Shown here: in pieces, positions 52,591 to 61,540 of the stretch
How positions within the stretch are numbered: the stretch's first letter is position 1
Layout of the letters: every line of letters begins with the position of its first letter
Assembly (NCBI GenBank): GCA_963815965.1
Contig: CAWFIT010000015.1
Location: 20,263 to 84,262 of the forward strand
Direction of reading: 5' to 3'
Length of the DNA: 64,000 bases
Source: DASVFB01 sp963815965
Lineage (GTDB): Bacteria > Actinomycetota > Thermoleophilia > Gaiellales > Gaiellaceae
The notes under the pieces: generated by a model
Database searches by the model: none
What the model saw: only the letters and a program-made list of their open reading frames with translations
What the model was told of the DNA's origin: nothing
Translations under genes and position numbers: made by a program

Positions 52591-53295
52591 CTACTTCCGA
52601 ATCGTCTTTTCGACAATGCCCCGCAGCTGATCCACCTCGTCGGCACGGAGCGCCCGCCAGGCGCCGGGCACGAGGTCATCCGCGCTGAGCCCCGCATAGA
52701 CACTGCGGTGCAGACGCACGACGGGATGGCCGACTGCGTCGAGCATCCGCTTCACCTGGTGCTTGCGTCCCTCGTGGATCGTGAGCTCTACGCGTGAGCC
52801 ACCGAGCCGCCGCGCTTGTGCCTCCGCAGTACGGCCGTCCTCTAGCTCGACCCCGACCTCGAGCGCGGACAGCGCGTCGTCCGACGGCGCGCCCTCGACG
52901 TCGACGACGTACGTCTTCTGGACGCCGTAGCGGGGGTGCGCGAGGCGGTGCGCGAGCTCGCCGTCGTTCGTGAGGAGCAGCACGCCGGTCGTATCCGCGT
53001 CGAGACGTCCCACAGGCACGACACGCTCGGGCACGCTCACGAGCTCGACGACGGTGCGCCGCCCTTGCGGGTCGCTCGCCGTCGTGACCACCCCGGCGGG
53101 CTTGTGCAGCAGCACGTAGGCGAGCCGCTGTTTCTCGACCGGCTGTCCGTCGACCTCGATGCGGTCGCGGGCTCCGACGAACGTGTTGAGCTGTCCCGGC
53201 TCGCCGTTGACGGTCACGCGCCCCGCCTTGATCAGGTCATCGGCCTTGCGCCGCGAGGCGACTCCGGCCCTCGCCAGGTACGCGTTCAAACGCAC
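52591..53295 (-). CDS. rluB: rRNA large subunit pseudouridine synthase, RluB/RsuA family
   Basis: A 234-residue enzyme with N-terminal S4 domain (MRLNAYLARAGVASRRKADDL) and catalytic domain: LLHKPAGVVTT, VGRLDADTTGVLLLTNDG (catalytic Asp), HEGRKHQVKRMLDAVGHPV. RluB-like substrate (U2605 of 23S rRNA) is inferred from family. The family is usually next to scpAB, but here those genes are 7 kb away. Confidence 0.92.
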   Translation of the reverse strand: MRLNAYLARAGVASRRKADDLIKAGRVTVNGEPGQLNTFVGARDRIEVDGQPVEKQRLAYVLLHKPAGVVTTASDPQGRRTVVELVSVPERVVPVGRLDADTTGVLLLTNDGELAHRLAHPRYGVQKTYVVDVEGAPSDDALSALEVGVELEDGRTAEAQARRLGGSRVELTIHEGRKHQVKRMLDAVGHPVVRLHRSVYAGLSADDLVPGAWRALRADEVDQLRGIVEKTIRK

Positions 53296-53333
53296 GCCGT
53301 TATTGTCCCTGGATCGCGCACTACATCACGCTC

Positions 53334-53603
53334 ATGCGCTGGACGTCCCAGGGAATTGCCGGCCTGCCGGCCTGGCGCGAACGCGTAGAGGAGGGCGAGC
53401 GGATCATCGAGGATGCCGGTGGCACGCTCGTGGGCGTCTACGTCACGCTCGGACGCTACGACGTCGTCGAGATCTTCGAGGCGCCCGACGACGAGATCGC
53501 CGTCGAGATCCTGCTGAAGCTGCAGCGTTTCGGCGCCGAACACACGGAGACGCTCCGCGCCTTCACGCGCGACGAGGCTGAAGAGATCATCCGCCGCCTC
53601 TAG
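53334..53603 (+). CDS. GYD domain protein
   Basis: An 89-residue protein matching the GYD family: RWTSQGIAGLPAWRERVE, GTLVGVYVTLGRYDVVEIFEAPDDE (the GxYD core), LQRFGAEHTETLRAFT. Family-like sequence (AHYITLM) extends upstream of ATG 53334, but no in-frame start codon is available there, so the N-terminus is uncertain or the sequence carries a small error. Function unknown. Confidence 0.85.
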   Translation: MRWTSQGIAGLPAWRERVEEGERIIEDAGGTLVGVYVTLGRYDVVEIFEAPDDEIAVEILLKLQRFGAEHTETLRAFTRDEAEEIIRRL

Positions 53604-53611
53604 TAAGGGCG

Positions 53612-53640
53612 GGTCGGCCCGCCCCCCGGGCGGGCCGACC
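53612..53640 (+). terminator. Strong G/C hairpin after the GYD gene
   Basis: GGTCGGCCCGCCC and GGGCGGGCCGACC form a perfect 13-bp stem with a CCC loop, 9 bases after the GYD stop. There is no T-run, as is common in actinobacterial terminators. Confidence 0.7.
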
Positions 53641-53662
53641 TAAGGGGGCCCTGCTTCCCTCC

Positions 53663-53775
53663 TTCCTCGCTGCCGTGACTGGGACGGCGCGAGGAACCCC
53701 GTGACCGGCAACCTATCGCGCCGCGTGTGCGATGAATACCAGCGGGACGGTGAGAACCATCAACACCAAAGGCTA
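53663..53775 (+). promoter_or_regulatory. Structured leader of purU
   Basis: TTCCTCGC-T-GCCGT pairs with ACGGC-GCGAGGAA (53663-53696, 13 bp, one bulge). A second helix pairs ATCGC (53715-53719) with GCGAT (53729-53733). Two competing pairings join this region to 53743-53751: CCCG with CGGG, or ACCG with CGGT. Mutually exclusive helices just before a start codon suggest a switch. I do not recognise a glycine, ZTP, THF or SAM riboswitch core. Confidence 0.45.
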
Positions 53776-53782
53776 GTTTGGC

Positions 53783-54637
53783 TTGAAGAGCGTGGATGAA
53801 GCTCAACACATCGCCCGTCTGCTCGTCTCGTGCCCGGACCGACACGGGATCGTCGCCGCCGTCTCGGGGTTCCTTTCCGAGAACGACGCGAACATCCTCA
53901 GCTCGGACCAACACTCGACCGACCCCGAGGGCGGGACGTTCTTCATGCGCATGGAGTTCCGCCTCGAGGACTTGCCGGAGCGCAGGGCCGATCTCGAGCG
54001 CGCGTTCGGCGAGCGCGTCGCAGGGCCGCTCGAGATGGAGTGGCACTTCGCCTACGCCGACCGGCGGAAGGTCACGGCGCTGCTGGCTTCGCGCGAAGAC
54101 CACTGCCTGCTCGATCTGCTCTGGCGCTGGCGCCGCGGCGAGCTCGACACCGACATCGCCTGCGTGATCTCGAACCACGACGACCACGCTGCAGACGTCG
54201 CCGGCTTCGGGGTTCCGCATCACCACGTGCCGGCGCCTGCAGAGGAGCGGATGCTCGAGCTGCTCGCGGGCAACGTCGATCTCGTCGTGCTCGCCCGCTA
54301 CATGCAGATTCTCTCGCGTGACTTCCTCGACAGGCTCGGCGTGCCCGTGATCAACATCCACCACTCGTTCCTACCGGCGTTCGTCGGCGCCGACCCGTAT
54401 CGCCGAGCGCGCGAGCGCGGCGTGAAGATCATCGGAGCGACGGCGCACTACGTCACCGAGGAGCTCGACGCAGGGCCGATCATCGAGCAGGACGTCGCAC
54501 GCGTCTCACACCGCCAAACCGTCGAGGAGCTCGAACGCATCGGCCGCGACATCGAGCGCGTCGTGCTCGCCCGTGCGGTCAACTGGCACCTCGAGGACCG
54601 CGTGCTCGTCCACGAGAACCGAACGGTCGTCTTCTAG
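53783..54637 (+). CDS. purU: Formyltetrahydrofolate deformylase
   Basis: A 284-residue enzyme releasing formate from 10-formyl-THF. The N-terminal ACT domain (LLVSCPDRHGIVAAVSGFLSE) is followed by a formyltransferase-like domain: VLARYMQILSRDF, NIHHSFLPAFVGADPY (catalytic Asn/His) and GATAHYVTEELDAGPIIEQD. The start is TTG 53783; GTG 53792 is an alternative. It is preceded by a structured leader and followed directly by a membrane protein gene. Confidence 0.95.
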   Translation: MKSVDEAQHIARLLVSCPDRHGIVAAVSGFLSENDANILSSDQHSTDPEGGTFFMRMEFRLEDLPERRADLERAFGERVAGPLEMEWHFAYADRRKVTALLASREDHCLLDLLWRWRRGELDTDIACVISNHDDHAADVAGFGVPHHHVPAPAEERMLELLAGNVDLVVLARYMQILSRDFLDRLGVPVINIHHSFLPAFVGADPYRRARERGVKIIGATAHYVTEELDAGPIIEQDVARVSHRQTVEELERIGRDIERVVLARAVNWHLEDRVLVHENRTVVF

Positions 54638-55546
54638 TTGGAGCATCGGACTCGGCTCTTCCGTGCCGCGCGACTCGCGGTCATCGCGCTGGTGATCGCG
54701 TACTTCTTCCTTCCGTACGACGTGCAGTCGTGGATCCCCGTTTGGCTGCCCTTCCTCGCGGCCGTTGCGCTCGAGGCGCAGTTCTTCGTCGGCGGCTACC
54801 TTGCAGCGCAGCGCGAGCACGGGCCGGCGCCTGCGCCCGCTCCCAACCGAGGGCCGCAGACGCGCGACCTCTTCGAGCTCGGGTGGGAGCCCGAGTTCGA
54901 GGATGACGAGTTCGACAGCGCCGACGACGGCTTGTTCGACGAGCGGCGCCGTTGGTACGCGCGACACCTTGCCGAGGCGGTCGTCGCCGTCGCGATCGTG
55001 GCGGGAATCCTCTTCTACGCCTCACGCCCCCACGGTTGGAACGCGGTCTCGGACGCCAACAGGGCACGCGCGGAAGCGGCCTTCTCCCACGAAGCGTCGA
55101 AGATTGCGGGACACCCGGCCAGCATTGTCTGCGACACCTCGGGAACTCACGTCGGCGTCGTGCAGGAGGCGGACGGCGAAGCACAGGTCGGCGGGCGCGT
55201 CGCGTACCTCGTGCCCTCGCTGTGCGATCGCCTGTATCAGCTGCGCTTCAAGAACCGCGTGCAGTCCTTCTCGGGAACCGCGCGCGCGATCGCGGTGCTC
55301 GCGCACGAGGCTTGGCACCTGAACGGCGTCGGTAACGAGGGCCTAGCCAACTGCTACGCCTTCCAGAGCGGGGTCGGTGTCGGGGTCGCCCTCGGCCTGT
55401 CCGAGTCGCGAGCTCACGCGATGATGCGCGAGCAGCTGGCGACGAACGCCTCGGATTCAGCGAGTGACAGCCGGTACGTCGTCCCGCCCGGGTGTCGCAA
55501 CGGCGGTGAGTACGACCTCAATCCGGGCTCGAACCGGTTCCCCTAG
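54638..55546 (+). CDS. Membrane protein with HExxH-type metal motif
   Basis: A 302-residue protein starting at TTG right after the purU stop. Two hydrophobic helices at the start (AARLAVIALVIAYFFLPYDV; WIPVWLPFLAAVALEAQFFV), an acidic linker, a third helix near residue 115 (AVVAVAIVAGILFYAS) and a C-terminal domain with AVLAHEAWHLNGVGNEGLANCYAF. HEAWH fits a zinc-dependent HExxH site with a downstream Glu, and three cysteines lie in that domain. A membrane-bound metallopeptidase is possible, but I recognise no named family. Confidence 0.75.
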   Translation: MEHRTRLFRAARLAVIALVIAYFFLPYDVQSWIPVWLPFLAAVALEAQFFVGGYLAAQREHGPAPAPAPNRGPQTRDLFELGWEPEFEDDEFDSADDGLFDERRRWYARHLAEAVVAVAIVAGILFYASRPHGWNAVSDANRARAEAAFSHEASKIAGHPASIVCDTSGTHVGVVQEADGEAQVGGRVAYLVPSLCDRLYQLRFKNRVQSFSGTARAIAVLAHEAWHLNGVGNEGLANCYAFQSGVGVGVALGLSESRAHAMMREQLATNASDSASDSRYVVPPGCRNGGEYDLNPGSNRFP

Positions 55547-55552
55547 AGGGAT

Positions 55553-56050
55553 CTAAGGCGTCTGAAGCCGGTGGGCGGCCTGTGAGAGGTACGCCAGTTG
55601 CGAGCGAAGGAACGCGTCATCGAGATCCTGGCTCGGCGTAGCCTCGACGTAGGCCTCGAGCGAGGCCACGTAAGACGCGACCTTCGACGCCCGATGCCGA
55701 AGCGTGAGAAGACTTGACTGGTCGCTCGCCGACTGCTGACTCGAGACGGCAGCCTGCTGAACGGCGTTGCGAAGCTCGACCTTGAGGTGCTGCCTCTGCC
55801 GCAGCGTTTCGAAGAGGTCGCCTTTGACACGGTGGAGTCGTTTGCTCAGCACTGCGGAACGCTCCCGCGCGTCCCGAACGTGGCGGTCGGCCAAGACACG
55901 CGCCGCGTCCGCGCGGTCCTCCCGGCTCGCGGTCGACCGCCAAACCCCGACGAAGGCGGCGCTGCCGAGAACGAGGCCGAGGACGAAGGCGGACGCGACG
56001 AGGATCCACGTCTGGGCGCGCGGTGCTGACCTGACCCGGCGCCGAGGCAT
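55553..56050 (-). CDS. Membrane-anchored coiled-coil protein
   Basis: A 165-residue protein with an N-terminal signal anchor (WILVASAFVLGLVLGSAAFV) after a basic start, then a long helix rich in Arg, Gln, Ser and Ala with coiled-coil character (RLHRVKGDLFETLRQRQHLK onward). It converges on the HExxH protein gene with a 6-base gap. Unknown family. Confidence 0.7.
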   Translation of the reverse strand: MPRRRVRSAPRAQTWILVASAFVLGLVLGSAAFVGVWRSTASREDRADAARVLADRHVRDARERSAVLSKRLHRVKGDLFETLRQRQHLKVELRNAVQQAAVSSQQSASDQSSLLTLRHRASKVASYVASLEAYVEATPSQDLDDAFLRSQLAYLSQAAHRLQTP

Positions 56051-56166
56051 GACCGCGGTGGGAAAGTCCGTCTGGGCGGCGGACGAGGGCCATGGCGATG
56101 CGAGTGTTCGAAACCTCCGCACGGCTTGCTGGTTCAGCGAGCCGAACGGGACTCCTCCCCCTCCTG

Positions 56167-56547
56167 CTAGTGGGAGAGAACCTCGGCGAGCAGGGCGAGC
56201 ACGAAGATCGCGCCAACGATCGTCAAACCCAGCCGCACTGTCTCGCCGACCCGGCGGACGGTGTAGCGGAGCAGATCCCGTGCCCGGACGCCGGGCTCTT
56301 CTTTCTGCGGGGCGACCGGCCGCGGCACCGACGGCCGCGGCAGTGGCGGCGTGCTGTACGCATCGCGCTCGGGCAGAAGCTCGAGCAGGCGCTGTCGGAC
56401 TTCCGGGGAGACGAGGGATAGCTCGGAATGTGCCTCCCACGGCTCGACATCGGCCGCGTCGTCCATTGCGAGGTCGACGACGGGACGGAGAACGCCGCGA
56501 GGCCCAGCGGCGGACCGTGCCGGCGTGTCGAGGGCGACGGCGCTCAT
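56167..56547 (-). CDS. Small protein with C-terminal membrane helix
   Basis: A 126-residue protein: soluble acidic N-terminal half with SPEVRQRLLELLPERDAYS, a Pro-rich linker (PPLPRPSVPRPVAPQ), and a C-terminal hydrophobic helix (LGLTIVGAIFVLALLAEVL). A tail-anchored topology is likely. No family recognised. It lies upstream of the coiled-coil gene on the same strand, with 116 bases between. Confidence 0.65.
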   Translation of the reverse strand: MSAVALDTPARSAAGPRGVLRPVVDLAMDDAADVEPWEAHSELSLVSPEVRQRLLELLPERDAYSTPPLPRPSVPRPVAPQKEEPGVRARDLLRYTVRRVGETVRLGLTIVGAIFVLALLAEVLSH

Positions 56548-56975
56548 TCGGAGACGGGCTCTATCGGCAGGCTTGAATCCCTCACTGAGGGTTTACCACG
56601 CCATAGCGTACGTTCGCCGTCGGCCAATCGCGCGTGAGCCCGACGAAACGACGAGGGGGAGCGCCTTCCGCTCCCTCGATCGTCACGGAAGCGGTGGAGC
56701 CCTCGGCTAACCGCAGTCGGACGACAGGTTGTGCGCGTCCGCGCGGTCAGCGAACGTCGAGACTCGGTTCGCCGGGAACATGCCCAACGTCACGGGCGGG
56801 ATCGCAGCGAGATATGCGACGACCTTGCCCGCTCCCGCAGCGTGCACAAGAAGAAAAACGAGCAGACTCGTCGAGAGCGCGCCTGCCGCCTGAACGCCAA
56901 CTTAGAGAACTGCGGAGCCAGGCGCCGCCAGCGCCTAAAGGTGCCGTATACCCCAGCGCCAAACCTGGCCCCGCA
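56548..56975. other. Gap with two small hairpins, no gene supported
   Basis: The 428 bases hold CCCTCA-C-TGAGGG (about 56577-56590) and a GAGGGGGAGCG/CGCTCCCTC hairpin (about 56652-56677). Base composition is lower in G+C towards the right end. Frames here lack coding character. Confidence 0.5.
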
Positions 56976-57452
56976 GTGAATAGATGCCTCGCACTGCTAC
57001 CAACCTGCGTTGTGGAGGGAAGATTTCCCTCAATCGAGGGACAACACATAACTGCCGAGAACGCGTTGCGATACGGCACCTTCACGTCGAAGAACGTCGA
57101 GGACGATCGCCTCTTGACCGATGAGTCAAGATTGGTAAACCAACGCACGCAGACGAACATGCCGCAATGGACCGCCTTCACCCCCGATGGTCGGCGAATC
57201 ATCGTGAATCGCCACCAAGACGGCTGGACGGTCGCGTGCAATAACAACGAGTTCGCACCGCGGGACCGTCTGGACGTTGCGTTGATCGAGGCGATTCTCC
57301 TAGACGACGACTTCGCGCTCCACTCGATGCGATTCGACTATGCGGCGTGGAGCGCCGAACTAGCTGAGCAGATCCAACGCGGGCAGCGGCCCCCCGATCA
57401 GAACCAACCCATCGAATCGGCCCCTGGGCCGGACGGGAGCGCTTCGGCTTAG
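56976..57452 (+). CDS. Hypothetical protein, atypical composition
   Basis: A frame of up to 158 residues from GTG 56976; ATG 57156 is an alternative shorter start. The middle is well-formed (FTPDGRRIIVNRHQDGWTV, DRLDVALIEAILLDDDFAL), with codon third positions mostly G/C, but overall G+C and amino acid use differ from neighbours. No membrane segment or known motif. It is followed 22 bases later by the convergent two-component genes. May be acquired DNA. Confidence 0.45.
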   Translation: MNRCLALLPTCVVEGRFPSIEGQHITAENALRYGTFTSKNVEDDRLLTDESRLVNQRTQTNMPQWTAFTPDGRRIIVNRHQDGWTVACNNNEFAPRDRLDVALIEAILLDDDFALHSMRFDYAAWSAELAEQIQRGQRPPDQNQPIESAPGPDGSASA

Positions 57453-57474
57453 CGGGCGTTGCGGGGCGAGTGAG

Positions 57475-58116
57475 CTAACGGTCGAGCTTGCGGAGCGCTT
57501 CGCGGTCGGGCAGTTGCAGCTTCTTCAGCACCGAGGCGACGTGGCTGCGCACGGTAGCGCTCGACACGAACAGCTTCGAAGCCATTTGCTTCGTGGTCAG
57601 GCCGTCACGGAGCAGGCCGAGCACCTCCCACTCGCGGCTCGTGAGGTCGTAGCCGGGCTCCACGACTGGGCGTCGGCGAGGCCCGTGGTCGCGGAACTCC
57701 GACACCAGCCGCGCAACGAGCCGCCGCGGAATCGGCGCGCCGCCCTCGATCGCGTCGTTCAACTCGTAGGGAAGCCGGTCCGGATCGATGTCCTTCAGCA
57801 GGTAGCCGACCGCGCCCGCGCGCAACGCATTGAGCAGGTCGTCGTCGTCGAGCGAGACGGTGAGCATCACGACCTTCGTGCCTGGAAGGCGCGTCGTGAT
57901 CTCTCGCGTTGCGGCGATACCGCTGCTGCCCGGCATCCGGATGTCGAGCAGGCAGAGATCGGGACGCTCGCGGAGCGCTGAGTTCACTGCGGCCGCACCG
58001 TCGGCGGCCTCCGCGCAGACAAGAAAACGGTCGCTGCGCTCGAGCGCTTCGCGCATGTCCGCGCGCGTCGGCGCGTGGTCGTCGGCGATCAGCACACGGA
58101 TCGGCGGCGCCATCAC
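57475..58116 (-). CDS. NarL/FixJ-family response regulator
   Basis: A 213-residue regulator: receiver with LIADDHAPTRADMREAL, phospho-acceptor in LCLLDIRMPGSSGI, VVMLTVS and Lys in YLLKDID; LuxR-type helix-turn-helix DLTSREWEVLGLLRDGLTTK. GTG 58116 or ATG 58113 may start it; both overlap the kinase stop. It acts with the kinase encoded next to it. Confidence 0.95.
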   Translation of the reverse strand: MMAPPIRVLIADDHAPTRADMREALERSDRFLVCAEAADGAAAVNSALRERPDLCLLDIRMPGSSGIAATREITTRLPGTKVVMLTVSLDDDDLLNALRAGAVGYLLKDIDPDRLPYELNDAIEGGAPIPRRLVARLVSEFRDHGPRRRPVVEPGYDLTSREWEVLGLLRDGLTTKQMASKLFVSSATVRSHVASVLKKLQLPDREALRKLDR

Positions 58117-59493
58117 GGCAACTCCACCTCCACCGTCGTGCCGGCTCCCCGTTTGGATGCCACATGGAGAACGCCGCCGACTGCTCTCGCGCGCTCGGAC
58201 ATGCTCACGAGGCCGAAGCCGCCACGTCGCGTCTGCCTTGTCGCCGCGGCGGCGTCGAAGCCCCGACCGTCGTCAACGATGCGCAGCTTGATTCCCGTCC
58301 CGTTCTCGAGCTCGACGCGCACGAGGCCCGCATCGCCGTGTCGGGCAGCGTTCGTCACCGCTTCGCGTGCGATGCGCACGAGCGCCTCGCGCACTTCCGG
58401 CGTCACGTGCACGCCCGGGTCGAGTGCGAGTGCGACGGTAACATCGGCGCGATCCGCGATCCCTTTGACCGCTTCGGAGAGGACGACGTCGAGTGGCTCG
58501 TCGAGCGGCCGCGTCAGCGTGGCGATCACGCGCCGCGACTCGTCGAGCGCACGTTCCGCCGCGCTCGTGATCTGCATCGCGTCCGCCGGAGTGGCCTTCC
58601 CGTCGAGGAGACGCTTCGCGCGGCGAACGATGAAGGCGAGCTCCTGGGCGAGCCCGTCGTGGACGTCGCGCGCGATGCGGCGCCGCTCGTCCAGGACCGC
58701 TGCTTCCCGTGACGCCTGCCAGTACCGTCCGACCTCGCCTGCGGCGCCCGCGATCAGCGCGACAAAAAAGAGCAGCCTGAAGACGTCGCATGGGTAGACC
58801 CAGCCTCGCTCGAGCGACGGGCTGATCGCGCAGTCGATCCCAGCGAAGACCCGCAGCGTTGCTGCGACGGCGAGCCAGGTCATGAAGGAGTCCTTGTCGC
58901 GCTCGGCGCGGCGGAAGAACGCAAGCGCAGCGGCTGCGAACACGACCAGGAGCGTGAGCTGGAGCACGCGCGCCGAGTCGTGCCCGCGGGGCGTGCCCAC
59001 ATCGAGCGAGAGCGCGCGGGCGAGCCCCGTCGTCGCCTCGGCGACCATTGCAACCGCGACGAACGAGTAACCGGCGACCAGCCAGGCTGCGCGCATCGGG
59101 CGCTCGAGCTTGGTTCCCGGTGCAAAAGCCGCCAGGGCCACCACTACCGCGCCGAGGACGCCGCCGGACGCGAGTCCCCACGTCTCGAAGCGGCTCGTCG
59201 TGTTATCGAGGGCGCCGGGAAGTCGCGCCGAAGACCAGGTTGCAGAAGGAGAGGATCGCCAGCCCCGCGGCGAGCAGGAGGTCGTCAAGGCGCGCGCTCC
59301 GCCGGAAGCGAAAGAAGACGAGGTATGCCGCGGCCAGGCCGACAAGGCCCGCGGTCGTCTCCAGCGCAACGTACATCGCGGGCTCGAAGTACGCGGACCG
59401 CCCGTGGGTGGCGGCGAGGTCGACGGCAATCGCGACCGTGCCGAGGACCACGGTCGCTGCCATCGCGTTGCGAGGTCGTCGCAGGTCGATCAT
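58113..59493 (-). CDS. NarL-type sensor histidine kinase with multi-helix sensor (apparent +1 frameshift)
   Basis: About 459 residues. The N-terminal half has seven or so membrane helices (NAMAATVVLGTVAIAVDLAA, YVALETTAGLVGLAAAYLVF and others), then the HisKA_3 box RRRIARDVHDGLAQELAFI, and a C-terminal ATPase with NAARHGDAGLV and GGFGLVSMSERARAVGG. The frames meet near 59218; dropping one base joins LSFCNLVFGA to LPGALDNTTSRFETW. Total 3n+1. Start ATG 59493. The sensor may detect a membrane or lipid signal; unknown. Confidence 0.87.
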
Positions 59494-60137
59494 TACCGCT
59501 TGCTCATTGTCGCCACAGGCGTCCCCTCCCCGAGGGAAGGTTAGAGCCTTTCCCGCGAAACGCAACGTGACGGGATCAATCCGCTCGTTCGCCTCGTCTC
59601 TTGCGCCGCAGGAGGGTCGCACCGAGGCGGATAAGCGCGGACCACAGGCGGTCGGTCGCGCTGACACTCGTCCCGTTGTCGATGTCCCAGCCGGCCATCA
59701 GACGTCTTCTCGCTGGCTGGTGGTGGTGGGCGACCGCCGCAACAGTCGCCCAGCCACCCTGTAACGGCGAGGGCCGGAGATCGGCGGAGCGAGCGGCGGC
59801 CGCGTTGCGACCGCTACCGGGAGCAAGCGGCGGCGAAGCCCTGGCGCGCGCGACGGCGCTACGGGCTTCCCGCGCGTCACTCCGTGATCGCGTTCGAGCA
59901 TCGCCATTCTTGCCCCTTGCTTTCTCCCGTCCGACTTGGACGGCCAGTACCACCCGCAAAGAGCACGAGAACTGCCGCAGTTCCGTCCTCTTCTACAAGC
60001 CGACCTCCGGCTCGCCGCGACGAGATTGCTCCCGTCGTACGCTTATTAATCGGCTTTGTGTCTTCATGCGCTACCCGCGCGGCTAGGTGGGCCAGCCCTT
60101 CGGGTTGCCGGCCAGAAATGTCTCGGCCACCTCCGGA
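59494..60137. other. 644-base gap with one long hairpin, no gene supported
   Basis: 59709-59771 pairs CTCGC with GCGAG, and inside it GGTGG-GGGCGAC with GTCGCCC-CCACC, a 17-bp interrupted stem. No known riboswitch core is seen. A 40-codon minus frame at 59576-59698 is too weak to call. The right part (60030-60060) is AT-rich for this genome. The gap separates the kinase gene from scpB. Confidence 0.5.
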
Positions 60138-60740
60138 TCAGGCGGTGCGCTGTTCGGCCACGCCCGCGAGGCGCTCGCGGATCTGCTCCGCGTCGGCCCC
60201 CAGGTCATCCAGGCGCGGCAGTGCCGACAGCGACTCGAGGCCGAACACGCGCTCGAACAGCGGCGTCGTGCGGTATCGCACGGCACCGCCCGCGTCGTCG
60301 TCGCGTCCCGCTTCGGCGATGAGGCCACGCTCGACGAGACCGGCCACGGCCGAGTCTGCCGCGACGCCGCGGATCCGCGCGATCTCCGGCCGCGACACGG
60401 GGCCGAGGTACGCCACGATCGCGACCGTCTCGAGCGCCGCCTGGGAGAGCCCACGCTGTACCGGCCGTTCGAACAGCCGCGCGCACGCATCGGCCGCATC
60501 GCGCGACGCGCGGAACGCCCAGCCGCCCGCGACCTGTTCGAGCACAATCCCGCTCCGACCCTCGCGGTAACGCTCAGCTAGCAGCCCGAGCGCCGTTTCG
60601 ACGCGCTCGGCCGACTCCTCCGCGGCCTCGCACAACTCGTCCGTCGACAGGGGCGCCGACGCGACGACGAGCAGCGCCTCCACGACCCGCGCGAGCGCGT
60701 CGAGCGGGTTGGCGGCGATCAGGCGGAGCGGACGTTCCAT
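60138..60740 (-). CDS. scpB: Segregation and condensation protein B
   Basis: A 200-residue kleisin-interacting protein with two winged-helix domains: ARVVEALLVVASAPLSTDEL and LSQAALETVAIVAYLGPVSRPEIARIRG, typical of ScpB. It joins ScpA and SMC in the condensin complex. Its start lies 22 bases inside the scpA coding region. Confidence 0.95.
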   Translation of the reverse strand: MERPLRLIAANPLDALARVVEALLVVASAPLSTDELCEAAEESAERVETALGLLAERYREGRSGIVLEQVAGGWAFRASRDAADACARLFERPVQRGLSQAALETVAIVAYLGPVSRPEIARIRGVAADSAVAGLVERGLIAEAGRDDDAGGAVRYRTTPLFERVFGLESLSALPRLDDLGADAEQIRERLAGVAEQRTA

Positions 60741-61471
60741 GCGAGGCTCCTTTCGACGTCGGCGCGCGCGATCCTTATCGGCGCGAACGGGGCACCTTGC
60801 TGGATGGCGATCTCGCCCTGTTTGCGCAGCTCGAGCAAGGCGAGGAAAGCGACCGCGACCTCGACGCGCGACATTCCGGCCACTTCCTGGTCGAAGTCGA
60901 AGAGGCGACGCCGGCGGAGCAGCGCGCGGAATCGTTCGAGGAACAGCGTCACCGGCGGGAACCGCAGCGCCATGTGCGAGAGCGACACCTGCGGCGGCGC
61001 GACAGCAAGCGCACGCAGAGCGGCCGCGAGCGACTCGGCCTCCTGCGGCGCCAGTTTCCGATCCGGCTGCGGCGCAAGCGGCGCAGGCCCGAGCCTGAAG
61101 AAGCGGTCGCGGGTCTCGCCCAGGCGCTCCGACAGCCACGTCGCTGCCTCTTTCATTCGCCGGTACTCGGCCAGCCGACGCGCGAGCTCCTCCGCCGCTT
61201 CCTCCGGACCAAGGTCGGCCAGCTCGGCCTCCTCGTCGGGGAAGAGCGTCCGGGCCTTCAACTCGAGCAGCGCCGCGACCAGGACGAGGAACTCCCCGCA
61301 CGCCTCGAGGTCGAGCTCCTCTCGCTCAGCCAGCCGCTCGATGAACGCGACGACGATGGCGGCGACGTCGATCTCGGCGAGGTCGAGCTCCTCGCGGAGG
61401 ACGAGCGTCAACAGCAGGTCGAACGGCCCTTCGAAGGCGTCCAGGTCCAGCTCGAGCTCGCGCACGACCAT
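60719..61471 (-). CDS. scpA: Segregation and condensation protein A
   Basis: A 250-residue kleisin: FEGPFDLLLTLVLREELDLAEID at the N-terminus that binds SMC, a variable middle with VAFIERLAEREELDLE, and a C-terminal winged helix (VEVAVAFLALLELRKQGEIAIQ). Start ATG 61471. It works with the unusually short SMC encoded at 2629-5139. Confidence 0.94.
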   Translation of the reverse strand: MVVRELELDLDAFEGPFDLLLTLVLREELDLAEIDVAAIVVAFIERLAEREELDLEACGEFLVLVAALLELKARTLFPDEEAELADLGPEEAAEELARRLAEYRRMKEAATWLSERLGETRDRFFRLGPAPLAPQPDRKLAPQEAESLAAALRALAVAPPQVSLSHMALRFPPVTLFLERFRALLRRRRLFDFDQEVAGMSRVEVAVAFLALLELRKQGEIAIQQGAPFAPIRIARADVERSLAWNVRSA

Positions 61472-61540
61472 CGTGGCGGAGGCTATCGGCACGGCCGGAC
61501 GCAGGAGAACCCGCTCCGCGAGCAGAATTCGCACCAAAAG

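Noticed and set aside
59576..59698. 40-codon minus-strand frame (MAGWDIDNGTS...)
   Set aside because: No ribosome site, no similarity, and ends in a basic tail of low information; not enough to call.
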